64,000 nucleotides of DNA from Paenibacillus sp. 19GGS1-52 (GCF_022369515.1 NZ_CP059724.1:4464001-4528000), one strand, 5' to 3'. Positions 34,388-47,205 are shown, counted from the first letter of the stretch. Made by a program: numbers and translations. The notes: generated by a model from the letters alone, not told the origin.

Positions 34388-35086
34388 CTATTCGTACAAA
34401 TTACCATTTGCCAGCTCCGACAGCTTCGCTTCATCCAGCACACTCAAGCGTCCTCGCTTACGGGCAATCATCCCCTCATCAATGAAACGGCGCACAATTC
34501 GATTCAGATGCCGATAACTCGTTCCAAGCAATTCTGCTGTCTCGATCAGGCTTGAGGTACGGATCTCCTCCACACGCTGGACGCCACTGTTATCAGCAAA
34601 TAATGACAGCAAATAGCTGGCAAAACGGTTCTCCACCGGATATAGCAGGTTAAGGGCTGAGGTCTGCCCTAGTGTGTATAGCTTATGGCTCAGCTCCCCA
34701 ACCAGGAAACGCAGCAAAGCTGCATTTTCCTCCAACTCTCGCAGCAGCAGCTTTCTTCCCGCCACCAACAGCAGGCTGTGTCCCACGGAGTTGACCTGAT
34801 TTTTGACCGGATACTGGTGTAATAATTCTACATCTCCAATAAGCGCCATCGGTTTAGCAAACCTCACCAGCATTGATTTTCCATTAGGCAACAACGTCTG
34901 GATCTTGAGCTTCCCTTCGACCAGCACAAACAGCCCATCAATATGATCGCCAACGGAGCAGATGGCTTCCCCATCCTCATAACACCGCAGCTCCATCTTC
35001 TGGGTAACCCTCGGGCTAAATATACCGTCCAGACCATGCTCCACCGCCAGGACGCGGATTGCTTCATGGTCATAAATCGTCTGCAT
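34388..35086 (-). CDS. Crp/Fnr-family transcriptional regulator
   Basis: About 232 residues. An N-terminal cyclic-nucleotide-type beta barrel (about 25-115: EDGEAICSVGDHIDGLFVLVEGKLKI) is followed by the dimer helix and a C-terminal winged helix (about 165-225: IETAELLGTSYRHLNRIVRRFIDEGMI). There is no Fnr-type N-terminal Cys cluster, so oxygen sensing by Fe-S is unlikely; it resembles YeiL-like proteins. The second ATG (35086) is chosen because AGGAGG abuts the first. Co-transcribed with the YdcZ-type transporter. Confidence 0.9.
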   Translation of the reverse strand: MQTIYDHEAIRVLAVEHGLDGIFSPRVTQKMELRCYEDGEAICSVGDHIDGLFVLVEGKLKIQTLLPNGKSMLVRFAKPMALIGDVELLHQYPVKNQVNSVGHSLLLVAGRKLLLRELEENAALLRFLVGELSHKLYTLGQTSALNLLYPVENRFASYLLSLFADNSGVQRVEEIRTSSLIETAELLGTSYRHLNRIVRRFIDEGMIARKRGRLSVLDEAKLSELANGNLYE

Positions 35087-35195
35087 TCTCTGCATCCTCC
35101 TTGTGTTTACTTGCTCCAGTGTAAATTAGAATGCCCTCCAGAAAAAGGACATATGTCCTTAAATAATAATTCCGTGCTTATGCGGACTACATAAT

Positions 35196-35246
35196 AAAAA
35201 CCAAATGTTCTCAGTCCACTACAAAGGGACTGGTAAACATTTGGCC
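35196..35246 (-). terminator. terminator of the small lipoprotein gene
   Basis: On the minus strand CCAAATGTT...AGTCC pairs with GGACT...AACATTTGG, followed by TTTTTATT. Confidence 0.88.
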
Positions 35247-35268
35247 TGAGTTAGAATTACTGTTACTA

Positions 35269-35640
35269 TTATCGAACTTGGTTAGCTAATTCAATTAGGC
35301 TGGATTCATCTTCTTCATAATAAGCTGGTTTTCCATTTACAAGTTCTAACGTTGGAATCCCAACCTCAGATAACTCCTCTGGTTTGTCCATAACTTTACT
35401 CAATATATACCTTATTTCATGAGTCGTTTGTTTGTTCTTATAATGAAATACAAACTGTTGGAGAACATCAATATTATCAACGGATACCTCCGTATGAACT
35501 TCATTAACTTCAAACGGGAATTTCGATGGTTCTTTAAAGTTATATAACATTGTTGTAATTCCCTTTTCCGTTTGATGGCTACCGCTGCATCCACTCATTA
35601 ATATAAGAAATATCAAAAATACAGAATAATGTTTCCTCAT
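35269..35640 (-). CDS. small lipoprotein of unknown function
   Basis: A 123-residue protein with a clear lipobox (LMSGC, Cys18) and about 100 residues of mixed alpha/beta, ending EDESSLIELANQVR. No family recognised. The ribosome site AGGGGGGAA precedes ATG 35640. It is 35 bp after the copper-amine-oxidase-N-type protein on the same strand and may be expressed with it. Confidence 0.75.
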   Translation of the reverse strand: MRKHYSVFLIFLILMSGCSGSHQTEKGITTMLYNFKEPSKFPFEVNEVHTEVSVDNIDVLQQFVFHYKNKQTTHEIRYILSKVMDKPEELSEVGIPTLELVNGKPAYYEEDESSLIELANQVR

Positions 35641-35675
35641 CGTTCCCCCCTATAAAAGTCCTCCCACTTTTGTAC

Positions 35676-36590
35676 CTAGAGTTTGGTCTCTCCCGGGATA
35701 GCAACAATGAAATAGTAACGTGTGTCGGGCCAGTCATTCAGTTGACCTGATTCTGCTGAGGTGGTGCCATCTGTATAAACCATTCCATAAAGAACCTGAC
35801 TTCCCCATATACTATTATAGAAATAAGCATACCCATCAGATAGAGCGGGTTCTACTCCATATTCTTTTTGAACAGGGTGTCCGAACAGTGACGTAATATC
35901 TTTGTTGACCGCTTCCTTCGAGCTGTCCAGATCTGCTGCCCACATCACTTTTTTAATATTATGGTTGATTTCGTAGTACGTTACTAAATCCCCATAAACA
36001 ACGAAATAGCGATCCGACTTTCCTTTAGGAAAATAATACGATACAGACAACGCCTCATCATCAGCGGTCAGTTGATAGGGTTCGCTTTCATCGATCGGCA
36101 TCTGCAAGGCAGCTTTTCTCGAAATAACCAGGTCACTGCTGTTAAAGTTTTTTACAATAGCTGCACTAGCGCTTTCCTGAATCCAGACTGTTTTTGTTGC
36201 AGCATCTACTTTCACTCTGGCACCCAGTGCCTCAGCAATGAATCTTAGCGGTACAGTGACTCTGCCTTCCACTATCTTTACGGGAGCGTCCAGCGGTACA
36301 AGCTTGGAGTTAACTGACGCCGTCCGTTCACCGGCAATAAGTTCAATAACCGTAGCATCTCTTGTTATTGTCGCTTTCTTTGCTACAGCGTCCCACTGAA
36401 TAACCGTATTATTAAAACTTTGAAAAGCCTTAATCGGCACCATCGTTCTGCCAGAAACAAGCAATACTCCATAATCGACACTGGAATTATTTACCATAAT
36501 ATTAAGATTTGAAGCTGCAACAGCCGAACCGATTCCGCATAAGGACAAAAGCATGAATATCAAGAACTGCAGCCCTGTCTTCCGGATCAT
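35676..36590 (-). CDS. exported protein with copper amine oxidase N-terminal-type domain
   Basis: A 304-residue protein: signal peptide cleaved near AVAA (about 26), then a stalk-like domain (about 28-140) with paired repeats RTMVPIKAF...WDAVAKKATI and RVTVPLRFIAEALGARVKVD...KTVWI. This domain, named after copper amine oxidase but lacking its chemistry, is a common cell-envelope module in Paenibacillus. The C-terminal 160 residues are unrecognised. The ribosome site AGGAG precedes ATG 36590. It lies 21 bp after the DUF4173 gene, suggesting one operon with the small lipoprotein. Confidence 0.85.
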   Translation of the reverse strand: MIRKTGLQFLIFMLLSLCGIGSAVAASNLNIMVNNSSVDYGVLLVSGRTMVPIKAFQSFNNTVIQWDAVAKKATITRDATVIELIAGERTASVNSKLVPLDAPVKIVEGRVTVPLRFIAEALGARVKVDAATKTVWIQESASAAIVKNFNSSDLVISRKAALQMPIDESEPYQLTADDEALSVSYYFPKGKSDRYFVVYGDLVTYYEINHNIKKVMWAADLDSSKEAVNKDITSLFGHPVQKEYGVEPALSDGYAYFYNSIWGSQVLYGMVYTDGTTSAESGQLNDWPDTRYYFIVAIPGETKL

Positions 36591-36611
36591 TGTGTCATCT
36601 CCTTAATATCT

Positions 36612-38105
36612 TCACTCTTCAAAATATTTCTCCAGCGCCCGTTCCGCCCGATACTCTGACACATTAAAGGACTGCCAGCTCCGTTCCTTCTTCCTGAAAT
36701 CCACCAGTTCATCCCGCAGATTGTTATCCAATAGCCCATTCTCTTTACGACTAAAGCTGATTAAGGTAGGAATTGCCTCAGGTGACAGTCTGGACAAATA
36801 CGCGGCATCTATATTGCTACTTACTTCATAACGGTCGATATTATTATTCGCGATGATAACGTCCATTCCTATATAGTTCATAACAACATAGGAAAGCAAA
36901 CCGAGCACAATATAGCATTTAGCCAGTGGAAACTCCTTCTTGCTTATCCGTATTGCGGCGAGACACAGCAGCAACGCCAGAAAGATCATAAAGGAATGAA
37001 CCAGAAAACGAATATACGTATATCCATAGGCTTGTTCATAAAGCGTCAGTCTAGTGTAAGCAGAATATAACATTACTGTGGAGCAGCCAACCAGCACATA
37101 CAGCAGGACATTGATGATCCTATGCAGCAGCAGGTTGCCTTTTTCACCCGACAGCAGTGCCAGCATCAGAATCACGAAATTAATCGCCGTCACCATAATT
37201 AACTCGAAGAAACCGCTTCGGGCATAATCCGCATAGGAACTGTCGGCAGGCAGGATCCCCTCCCAGGCACCGAACAAATAAGAAAATTGTACAAATACGA
37301 ACAGTACATAAACCGTATTAATAGCGATGAGTATAGTCGTTATGATCACCGGATCGACTTTAAAGGTTGTCGGCTCCAATTCAAGCTCGCTCTCGTTAGG
37401 CTGTGGCAAGGTCCAGTTATAGATCTTGGAATCGACAAAACCCCATACTAAGCCGAAGAAGCCCAGTCCCAGCACAACAACCCAGAGGACCCGCACAAAT
37501 CCTTCCCCAAACGAAATTCGCTCCAGTAAGGTAGGAAATTCATTCAGTATATGCTTGAACACCCCATCTGCCGATGAGAGCAGTGAAATCACAATCAGCA
37601 GCAGCGGAAAGGATATAGCCAATCCGATCAGCACTTTTACCAGTACCTGTTTGCGTTCATCCTGCAGTTTGCGGCCATTGGTTCTTTTGACGATCGTTAA
37701 TACGGTGTTCCAATGCCTTAGCGTCTGCGGAAAAAAATGCTCCAGAGCATTGCCAATAATTCCGATCCGACTCCAAGACGGCCGCTTGTCACTAAGCATG
37801 TAAGTCATATGTAGTACGATCAGCACCGGGATCACCAACAAATTCAGCTCGAAGAAAAACCAGTTATGAAATAAGGCATTCGTCAAGGAAAGTAGAGCGA
37901 TTACTCCCAGTAAAGTATAGCTGAATCCTGTAGGCTTGCGTATCTTGTCCTTGGCATAATACAGCATAAAGATGTAGAACAGACTCACAAAGATGGGATA
38001 GGATACGCCCGCCAGCTTTCCATAGAACAGATACTGATGAATAATAGCCAGCAGGAATGCAGCAATTAAGGCGGATACCGGCCTAGAGATAGCTTCATCG
38101 GTCAT
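36612..38105 (-). CDS. DUF4173 multi-pass membrane protein
   Basis: A 497-residue membrane protein with about 12 hydrophobic helices and a charged C-terminal tail (YRAERALEKYFEE). The loop after helix four (LRHWNTVLTIVKRTNGRKL) and the repeated SFPLLLIVISLLSSAD core are characteristic of DUF4153/DUF4173 proteins, whose role is unknown. ATG 38105 follows GGAGG within an in-frame ATGGAGG at 38120. It is divergent from an SgrR-like regulator across 113 bp containing a 23-bp palindrome. Confidence 0.85.
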   Translation of the reverse strand: MTDEAISRPVSALIAAFLLAIIHQYLFYGKLAGVSYPIFVSLFYIFMLYYAKDKIRKPTGFSYTLLGVIALLSLTNALFHNWFFFELNLLVIPVLIVLHMTYMLSDKRPSWSRIGIIGNALEHFFPQTLRHWNTVLTIVKRTNGRKLQDERKQVLVKVLIGLAISFPLLLIVISLLSSADGVFKHILNEFPTLLERISFGEGFVRVLWVVVLGLGFFGLVWGFVDSKIYNWTLPQPNESELELEPTTFKVDPVIITTILIAINTVYVLFVFVQFSYLFGAWEGILPADSSYADYARSGFFELIMVTAINFVILMLALLSGEKGNLLLHRIINVLLYVLVGCSTVMLYSAYTRLTLYEQAYGYTYIRFLVHSFMIFLALLLCLAAIRISKKEFPLAKCYIVLGLLSYVVMNYIGMDVIIANNNIDRYEVSSNIDAAYLSRLSPEAIPTLISFSRKENGLLDNNLRDELVDFRKKERSWQSFNVSEYRAERALEKYFEE

Positions 38106-38137
38106 GGTAAATACCTCCATTTTATTACTTTCTATTC

Positions 38138-38160
38138 CTTATTTTAAATGATAAAATAAG
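38138..38160. promoter_or_regulatory. candidate operator palindrome between DUF4173 and SgrR-like genes
   Basis: Perfect 9-bp arms CTTATTTTA and TAAAATAAG with a five-base centre. It sits in the 113-bp divergent promoter region; the SgrR-like regulator is the natural candidate to bind it. AT-richness makes chance occurrence possible. Confidence 0.45.
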
Positions 38161-38218
38161 AAAATAAAGAGAAAGAAATTCTGAGATATTTCCTATTTTA
38201 GAAGAGGGGCTATACACA

Positions 38219-39895
38219 ATGAAGCTGCACAGCCAATTTTTGAAGCTTCACTCCCACTATGGACAAGCAACAGAAATCTCTGTCACTCTGGATGAGCTGG
38301 CTTTGGTCTTGGACTGCACACATCGTAATGTACTGCATATTATCAATAAAATGGTCAAGCAGGCTTGGATCACCTGGACTCCCAGACGCGGACGTGGACA
38401 CCGTTCTATAATGGAGTTCCTTGTTCCCTCCGAGGAAATTGCCCTGCAATCCATGATGCAAGCCATTAGCCGCCAAGATATTCAACATGCCATCGAAGGC
38501 ATTAAGACACATGCCCGTTCTTCTGCGTTGCAAGATACGCTGCAGGGCTGGCTGCTAACCTATTTCGGCCACCATTCCGAGATACGCAGCGATAAGCAGA
38601 TTGATACACTCCGATTGCCGATTACTCAGCAGTTGCACAGCTTTGATCCTCTGTATATGAATCTGCTGGCGGAATCCTTTGTGGCCAGTCACGTATTTGA
38701 TGGGCTAGTGGCGCGGAGTGGCGAAGGAGACAAGATTATACCAGGTCTTGCGCATGCCTGGGAGGTGGATGAGAGCCGCACGGTCTGGACTTTTTTTCTG
38801 CGCAAGGAGGTCCTGTTCCATCATGGGAAGGTGCTGGTGGCTGAGGATGTTGTTTATTCGTTTCAGCGGCTGATGCTAACGTCACAACGGACTTTGTATA
38901 GTTTTATTTACAAGGAAATTCAAGAGGTATCGGCGCTGGGTCATTCTGCGGTCCGCATACAGCTTAAACAGCCGAATGAGCTTTTTCTTCCCTTCTTATG
39001 CACTAGCCGAGCCGCTATTGTGCCGCGTAAGCTGGAAGGAATGAGTGAACTCAGCTTTGGCCGCAGGCCGCTGGGTACAGGACCGTTCAAGGTTGTCGAG
39101 ATGAATGAGGACACTTGCGTGCTGGAGGTTTTTCCGTATTATTTTCAGGGACGGGCTCACTTGGATCGCGTAGAAGTCATCTATGTTCCATGGGATATTG
39201 AGGCAGCTTCAGCAGAGAACGGCGCTGCCTTTCATGTCATCCAGAATCCTTCCTCCGCTGACCCTTCCTCCTGGAGCCGGATTCATTCCGCGTCCTCCAC
39301 CCGTAAATTTGTGACCTGCAACACCAAAAAGAAGGGGCCACTGAGTGATCCCTCCCTGCGGGCAATGATTGTATCCTGTTTACAAGAAGAATCCATATGC
39401 AAGGAATCTGAACAAGTCGCTGTACAGCCATGCTCTCTACAGATTGCGACTATCCCACAGTACGCCGGTGATGCAGAATACATTGTTGCAGCTCTGGCAA
39501 GGCATGGCTATGCCTGCAAGATTGTCACGGTCTCCCCGGAGGAATTCAAAGGCCCGATCCGGCTGGAATCCGATTTTATCGTCTTCTCCCTATTCCGCGA
39601 TCAGGATGAGCAGCTCCGGCTGTTTGACCTTTACCTAACCTTAGCCCAGCATATCGAGCCACATACCCGGATGGATATTGAAAGCAGGCTAAAGCGGATC
39701 GCGCGCGAGCCTGACTCACAGGCTAGAGCCGCAGCCTTCAAACAGATTGAACACCGTCTGACGAGTGAGCATCACCTGCATATTTTGTATGAAAATCCTA
39801 CCCAGACTGCCTACCTGCCCTCCGTCCGCGGCGTAACCTTCAACAGTCAGGGCTGGGTTGACCTGCGCCATGTGTGGTTTCCGCCGCTTTTATAA
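38219..39895 (+). CDS. SgrR-like regulator: helix-turn-helix fused to a solute-binding domain
   Basis: A 558-residue cytosolic protein. Residues about 5-110 form an SgrR-type winged helix (VTLDELALVLDCTHRNVLHIINKMVKQAW); residues about 150-540 match family-5 extracellular solute-binding proteins (LPITQQLHSFDPLYMNLLAESFV, LAHAWEVDESRTVWTFFLRKEVLFHHG, GRRPLGTGPFKV) but without a signal peptide, so the domain senses an intracellular ligand. Escherichia coli SgrR responds to sugar-phosphate stress; the ligand here is unknown. The ribosome site GAGGGG precedes ATG 38219. Its stop overlaps the DinB stop in TTATAA. Confidence 0.88.
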   Translation: MKLHSQFLKLHSHYGQATEISVTLDELALVLDCTHRNVLHIINKMVKQAWITWTPRRGRGHRSIMEFLVPSEEIALQSMMQAISRQDIQHAIEGIKTHARSSALQDTLQGWLLTYFGHHSEIRSDKQIDTLRLPITQQLHSFDPLYMNLLAESFVASHVFDGLVARSGEGDKIIPGLAHAWEVDESRTVWTFFLRKEVLFHHGKVLVAEDVVYSFQRLMLTSQRTLYSFIYKEIQEVSALGHSAVRIQLKQPNELFLPFLCTSRAAIVPRKLEGMSELSFGRRPLGTGPFKVVEMNEDTCVLEVFPYYFQGRAHLDRVEVIYVPWDIEAASAENGAAFHVIQNPSSADPSSWSRIHSASSTRKFVTCNTKKKGPLSDPSLRAMIVSCLQEESICKESEQVAVQPCSLQIATIPQYAGDAEYIVAALARHGYACKIVTVSPEEFKGPIRLESDFIVFSLFRDQDEQLRLFDLYLTLAQHIEPHTRMDIESRLKRIAREPDSQARAAAFKQIEHRLTSEHHLHILYENPTQTAYLPSVRGVTFNSQGWVDLRHVWFPPLL

Positions 39896-40381
39896 TCCAC
39901 CAGGCAGACTGTTCATTAACCCCTTGCCAATTAGATTTGCCGAGACCGGCGTCTTTCCAACTTCTCTGGCCCAAATGGACAATTGCCCCACATGATGTAT
40001 TTCATGGGCAATTACATGGCGCATTACTTCACCCCAAGCATCGGTAACCACGGACCCATCCGGACGGTGGTCCTCATATATCTTCCGCTCCAGCCCCTCA
40101 TTCCAGGCCATTACAAATTGCTCCACCTCGGGCCGGAAGGCTGCGTCCAGCTCGCGTACCTTTTGCAGATTGCGATACTGCTCAAAGTCCTCCTGAAAAT
40201 CCGGTTTTCCCTGAATAGACGTAATCCAGCTCCACTCCACATCGGCAATATGGAACAGCGTCTTCAGAATCCCGCCTACTCCACCTGTACGAGGTTTCAA
40301 TAGCTCTGCTTCAGGCAAGTTCTCACACCACTTATACCATTCCTCGCGGACCATCCAGTTGTAACGAAACAGGGTTTGCAT
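39890..40381 (-). CDS. DinB-family protein
   Basis: A 163-residue four-helix-bundle protein. The metal-binding His triad is visible: His in LFHIADVEW and two in AHEIHHVGQL, as in YfiT/DinB putative metal-dependent hydrolases or thiol transferases. The ribosome site GGAGG precedes ATG 40381. The gene is convergent with the SgrR-like gene and the two stop codons share the hexamer TTATAA at 39890-39895, leaving no room for a terminator. The substrate is unknown. Confidence 0.88.
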   Translation of the reverse strand: MQTLFRYNWMVREEWYKWCENLPEAELLKPRTGGVGGILKTLFHIADVEWSWITSIQGKPDFQEDFEQYRNLQKVRELDAAFRPEVEQFVMAWNEGLERKIYEDHRPDGSVVTDAWGEVMRHVIAHEIHHVGQLSIWAREVGKTPVSANLIGKGLMNSLPGGL

Positions 40382-40434
40382 GCCATTCCTCCATTAAAGT
40401 GAATTAAACTAATTAATCTGCTTCCATTGTACAC

Positions 40435-40463
40435 AAAAACAGGCACCCGTTGGGGATGCCTGC
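40435..40463 (-). terminator. terminator of the beta-galactosidase gene
   Basis: On the minus strand CAGGCATCC pairs with GGTGCCTG and is followed by TTTTTGT, nine bases after the stop. Confidence 0.85.
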
Positions 40464-40471
40464 GCGCTACT

Positions 40472-43951
<3,480 letters not shown>

Positions 43952-44776
43952 TTATTTCACCGAGCCGATCATACCCGCCACAAACTGCTTCTGCATCAAA
44001 AAGAATACCAACGCCGTCGGAATCGTGCCGATAACAATCGCAATCATGATCATCCCGTAATCCGGTGCATATCCCGAACCCAGCGTGGAGATCAATAGCG
44101 GCATTGTTTTGGTCTGCGGAGTTTGCAGTACAATCAACGGCCACAAATAACTGTTCCAGCTGGACATGAACGTAATAATCGCACCTGCCGCATAGGTCGT
44201 CTTCATCGTAGGAAGATAAATCCGCAGGAAGATCCCCAGCTCGCTGAGGCCATCCATCCGCCCGGCTTCGAGCAGCTCCTTAGGGAACATTTTCGTACTC
44301 TGCCGAAAGAAAAAGATGAGAAAAGCCGTAGTTACCGTAGGTAGGATAACCGAAGTCATCGTATCAATCCCCATCCACGGAGCAACATTGGAGATATGTC
44401 CAAAGAACCGATACAGTGGAACCATCAGTGCAGCAAAAGGAATCATCATCGATAACAGTAAGATATTGAATACAATATCCTTCGCTCGGCTGCGGAACAC
44501 TTCAAATCCATAACCCGCCAAGGAGGCAATGAGCAGAGCCAACACCGTAGTCGTAATGGAAATTTTCGCCGAATTGATTAGCGACAGCTGTAAGTCAGTG
44601 GTGTCCAGCAGTTTGCGGAAATTCTCCAATAGATAACCACCAGGTAATAAACGTCCACGCGTTACATCTACGGACATATTGGTAGAGCTGATCACCATCC
44701 ACAGAAACGGGAAGATGGAGACAATGGCAACAATACTTAATAATAGATAGGTGAAGAAACGTTTGCCCTTAGCCAT
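43952..44776 (-). CDS. ABC sugar transporter permease (MalG-like)
   Basis: A 274-residue inner-membrane permease with six transmembrane helices and the EAA loop (EAGRMDGLSELGIFLRIYLP) that contacts the ATPase; it ends MIGSVK as usual for the MalG group. It pairs with the preceding MalF-like permease, which it overlaps by eight bases, and with the binding protein. No ATPase gene is present, so a shared MsmX-type ATPase elsewhere is expected. ATG 44776 is used; it lies inside the end of the upstream gene after AGGTGAT. Confidence 0.93.
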   Translation of the reverse strand: MAKGKRFFTYLLLSIVAIVSIFPFLWMVISSTNMSVDVTRGRLLPGGYLLENFRKLLDTTDLQLSLINSAKISITTTVLALLIASLAGYGFEVFRSRAKDIVFNILLLSMMIPFAALMVPLYRFFGHISNVAPWMGIDTMTSVILPTVTTAFLIFFFRQSTKMFPKELLEAGRMDGLSELGIFLRIYLPTMKTTYAAGAIITFMSSWNSYLWPLIVLQTPQTKTMPLLISTLGSGYAPDYGMIMIAIVIGTIPTALVFFLMQKQFVAGMIGSVK

Positions 44777-45665
44777 TTTTATCACCTGCCACTTTGAACT
44801 GGAGGAACGAAAGCACACCGATCATAATTACAATAGAGTAGGACACCGTAGCCGCATAACCGAAGTCTGCCGAATATTTGAAGGACAGATTGTAGATATA
44901 TTGCGAAATCGTGAGCGTAGCGTTACCAGGCCCACCTTTCGTAATATTCATAACTTCGTCAAATAGCTGTAGTGTACCAATCGTGGAAGTGATAGAGGTA
45001 AACAGGATGATTGGCTTCAGCAGCGGTACAGTAATTCCAAAAAACTGCCGGGGTGCCGAAGCCCCATCAATTCTGGCTGCCTCGTAGATCGAATTGTCGA
45101 TATTTTGCAGCGCGGACAGATAGAAGATCATGTTGTATCCAGTCCAACGCCAAGTGATTGCAATAATAATAGTAATCTTGGCCCAAAAAGGATCGGTCAG
45201 CCACCCTAATGGAGCATCAATCCAATGTAAATTCATGAGGAAGGTGTTCACCAAGCCATTACCAGCGAATAAATATTTGAATACGATGGAATAGGCAACC
45301 AGTGAGGTCACACAGGGCAGAAAGATGGCTGTCCGAAAAAATCCCTTCATCTTCAGCTTACTGTCATTGAGCAGTACGGAAATGAATAGGGCCAAAATGA
45401 TCATAATTGGCACTTGCACCAACAGATAAATAAATGTGTTCTTAACGGCAGTAATAAAGGTTGTATCTTGAAATAACCGCTTATAGTTGTCAAATCCAGT
45501 AAATTCAAGATTGCTGCCGGTACCTGTCTGGAACGACATAATAAGGGCCTGAATCATCGGATAAAAATAAAAGACAAAAATTAGAATAACCGCCAACAGG
45601 ACGAAGGACCATCCGGTTAATACACTTTTACGGCGGAAGTTTAGGTTTGATTTTGCATTATTCAC
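44769..45665 (-). CDS. ABC sugar transporter permease (MalF-like)
   Basis: A 298-residue permease with six transmembrane helices and the EAA loop EAARIDGASAPRQFFGITVP. It forms the heterodimeric channel with the downstream MalG-like protein. It starts at GTG 45665 after GGGGGTGG. It is 95 bp downstream of the binding-protein gene. The substrate is unknown; nearby beta-galactosidase suggests a galactose-containing oligosaccharide. Confidence 0.93.
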   Translation of the reverse strand: MNNAKSNLNFRRKSVLTGWSFVLLAVILIFVFYFYPMIQALIMSFQTGTGSNLEFTGFDNYKRLFQDTTFITAVKNTFIYLLVQVPIMIILALFISVLLNDSKLKMKGFFRTAIFLPCVTSLVAYSIVFKYLFAGNGLVNTFLMNLHWIDAPLGWLTDPFWAKITIIIAITWRWTGYNMIFYLSALQNIDNSIYEAARIDGASAPRQFFGITVPLLKPIILFTSITSTIGTLQLFDEVMNITKGGPGNATLTISQYIYNLSFKYSADFGYAATVSYSIVIMIGVLSFLQFKVAGDKNG

Positions 45666-45760
45666 ACCGGTCCACCCCCTTCTATATAGGTATTAATAAA
45701 CCTTGGACGCAACCGCCAAGAGTAGCAGGTCACGCCCAAGGTTAGCTGTAATACGTTTAG

Positions 45761-47062
45761 TTATTTAATTTGTGATTCTGCCTGTGCCTGTGCATCACTA
45801 AGTACCTTGTCAATGTCTTTGCCATTCAGGTAGTTCTGCATTTCTACAATCAGTATGTCCTCAATTGCATAAGTGTTGATACCATAATTGACACTAGGAA
45901 TCTGTTCCGTCCATTTTGCAAAGTCGGAGACTACCTTTTGTCCGCCGAAGAACTCACTAGCCTTGCCATAAGCTTCGCCACTAGCCGCTGCTTTGAATGT
46001 ACCGATAACTCCGATATCGGTTAGCAGTGTTTGATACATATCTGCATCGGAGCCGAAGGTTGTAGCCATAAAGTCAGCGGCTGTCTCTTTGCCGTCCACA
46101 TTCATGACATACCATGAACTGCCGCCGAGGTTGGTAGCATGAACCGATTTATCATTGCCAGGCAGCGTCGGAATTGGAGCGATTGCCCATTTACCGGATT
46201 GCGTAGCTTCAGCGGTGATCGAAGGGGAGATCCAGTTGCCAGTTGGTACCGATGCAACATCTCCGCTATTTAACGCCGCTACGAACTGGCTCCAGTCGGC
46301 ATGTACGTTAGCTACGTTGGCCTCCGTCATTTCTTTATAGATCTCGAAAGCTTCTTTCAGGGCTACATTGCCTGCAATATCAGGTGTCTTACCGTCTGCT
46401 GCCAGATACCATGAGCCTGCAGATTGAATCATCATGCGGATCAGGCCGAGGTCATTAGGGTCTAGTGTAATCAAAGCTTTACCCGTTTTCTCTTTTATCT
46501 TTTTGCCGATTTCGATGTATTGCTTCCAGTCAATATCCTGCAGATCAGACAGCTTGTAGCCAGCTTGCTCCAGATAGTCCGTTCTGACATACAAACCGGT
46601 TACTCCGGAATCAAAAGGAACACCGTATTGCTTGCCATCAAGGCTTGTTGGTCCGCTCTTATAATCTGCAAAATCCGTACCCTTAATGGAACCGCTGAGA
46701 TCGTAGAATGAATCTTTATAGGACTGCAAGAAACCCTGCGCCCGATAATCCTCAATCAGCACGATGTTCGGCAATCCTTTTGTCGTGCCTGAGTTGAGGC
46801 CGGTATTCAGCTTTTGAATAATATCACTCTGGGCATACTCGACAATATTGACCTTCACATCAGGATTTGTTTTTGCATATTCTTTTTTGGCCACTTCAAG
46901 TGCAGCAATATTAAAGGCCGGGTCCCATGCCCAAATCGTAATTTCCTTAGCTTTCTTGGTTCCGGCGTTTCCCGCTTCTGCATTGTTTTTGGTGCCTGAA
47001 TTTGAACCACAGGCTGTTAGCATGATCATGCAGATCAGCAATAACACAAAGCTCTTTTTCAT
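45761..47062 (-). CDS. ABC sugar-binding lipoprotein (family 1 solute-binding)
   Basis: A 433-residue lipoprotein with lipobox LTAC (Cys18) and a two-lobe family-1 solute-binding fold (EITIWAWDPAFNIAALEVAKKEYAK; GKQYGVPFDSGVTGLYVRTDYLE; VPTGNWISPSI). It captures an oligosaccharide outside the membrane for the two permeases. The ribosome site AGGGGAG precedes ATG 47062. Two perfect cre boxes lie 35 and 130 bp upstream, so its promoter is probably CcpA-repressed as well as controlled by the upstream two-component pair. Confidence 0.93.
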   Translation of the reverse strand: MKKSFVLLLICMIMLTACGSNSGTKNNAEAGNAGTKKAKEITIWAWDPAFNIAALEVAKKEYAKTNPDVKVNIVEYAQSDIIQKLNTGLNSGTTKGLPNIVLIEDYRAQGFLQSYKDSFYDLSGSIKGTDFADYKSGPTSLDGKQYGVPFDSGVTGLYVRTDYLEQAGYKLSDLQDIDWKQYIEIGKKIKEKTGKALITLDPNDLGLIRMMIQSAGSWYLAADGKTPDIAGNVALKEAFEIYKEMTEANVANVHADWSQFVAALNSGDVASVPTGNWISPSITAEATQSGKWAIAPIPTLPGNDKSVHATNLGGSSWYVMNVDGKETAADFMATTFGSDADMYQTLLTDIGVIGTFKAAASGEAYGKASEFFGGQKVVSDFAKWTEQIPSVNYGINTYAIEDILIVEMQNYLNGKDIDKVLSDAQAQAESQIK

Positions 47063-47096
47063 TTGCTTGCTCCCCTTTTAACCGTTTTGTGTTTGT

Positions 47097-47110
47097 TGAA
47101 AGCGCTTGCT
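47097..47110. promoter_or_regulatory. cre box, proximal, upstream of binding-protein gene
   Basis: TGAAAGCGCTTGCT matches TGWAARCGYTWNCW at all positions, 35 bp upstream of the ATG. Confidence 0.85.
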
Positions 47111-47191
47111 GTTTACATGAATATCTTATCATCGTCTCTAAAGGGATCGTTAGAAATTACTTTATACGGATTAGTCATTTTATTGCCACAT

Positions 47192-47205
47192 TGTAAGCGC
47201 TACCT
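47192..47205. promoter_or_regulatory. cre box, distal, upstream of binding-protein gene
   Basis: TGTAAGCGCTACCT also matches the consensus at all positions, 95 bp from the proximal site (about nine helical turns), compatible with cooperative CcpA binding. Confidence 0.8.
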
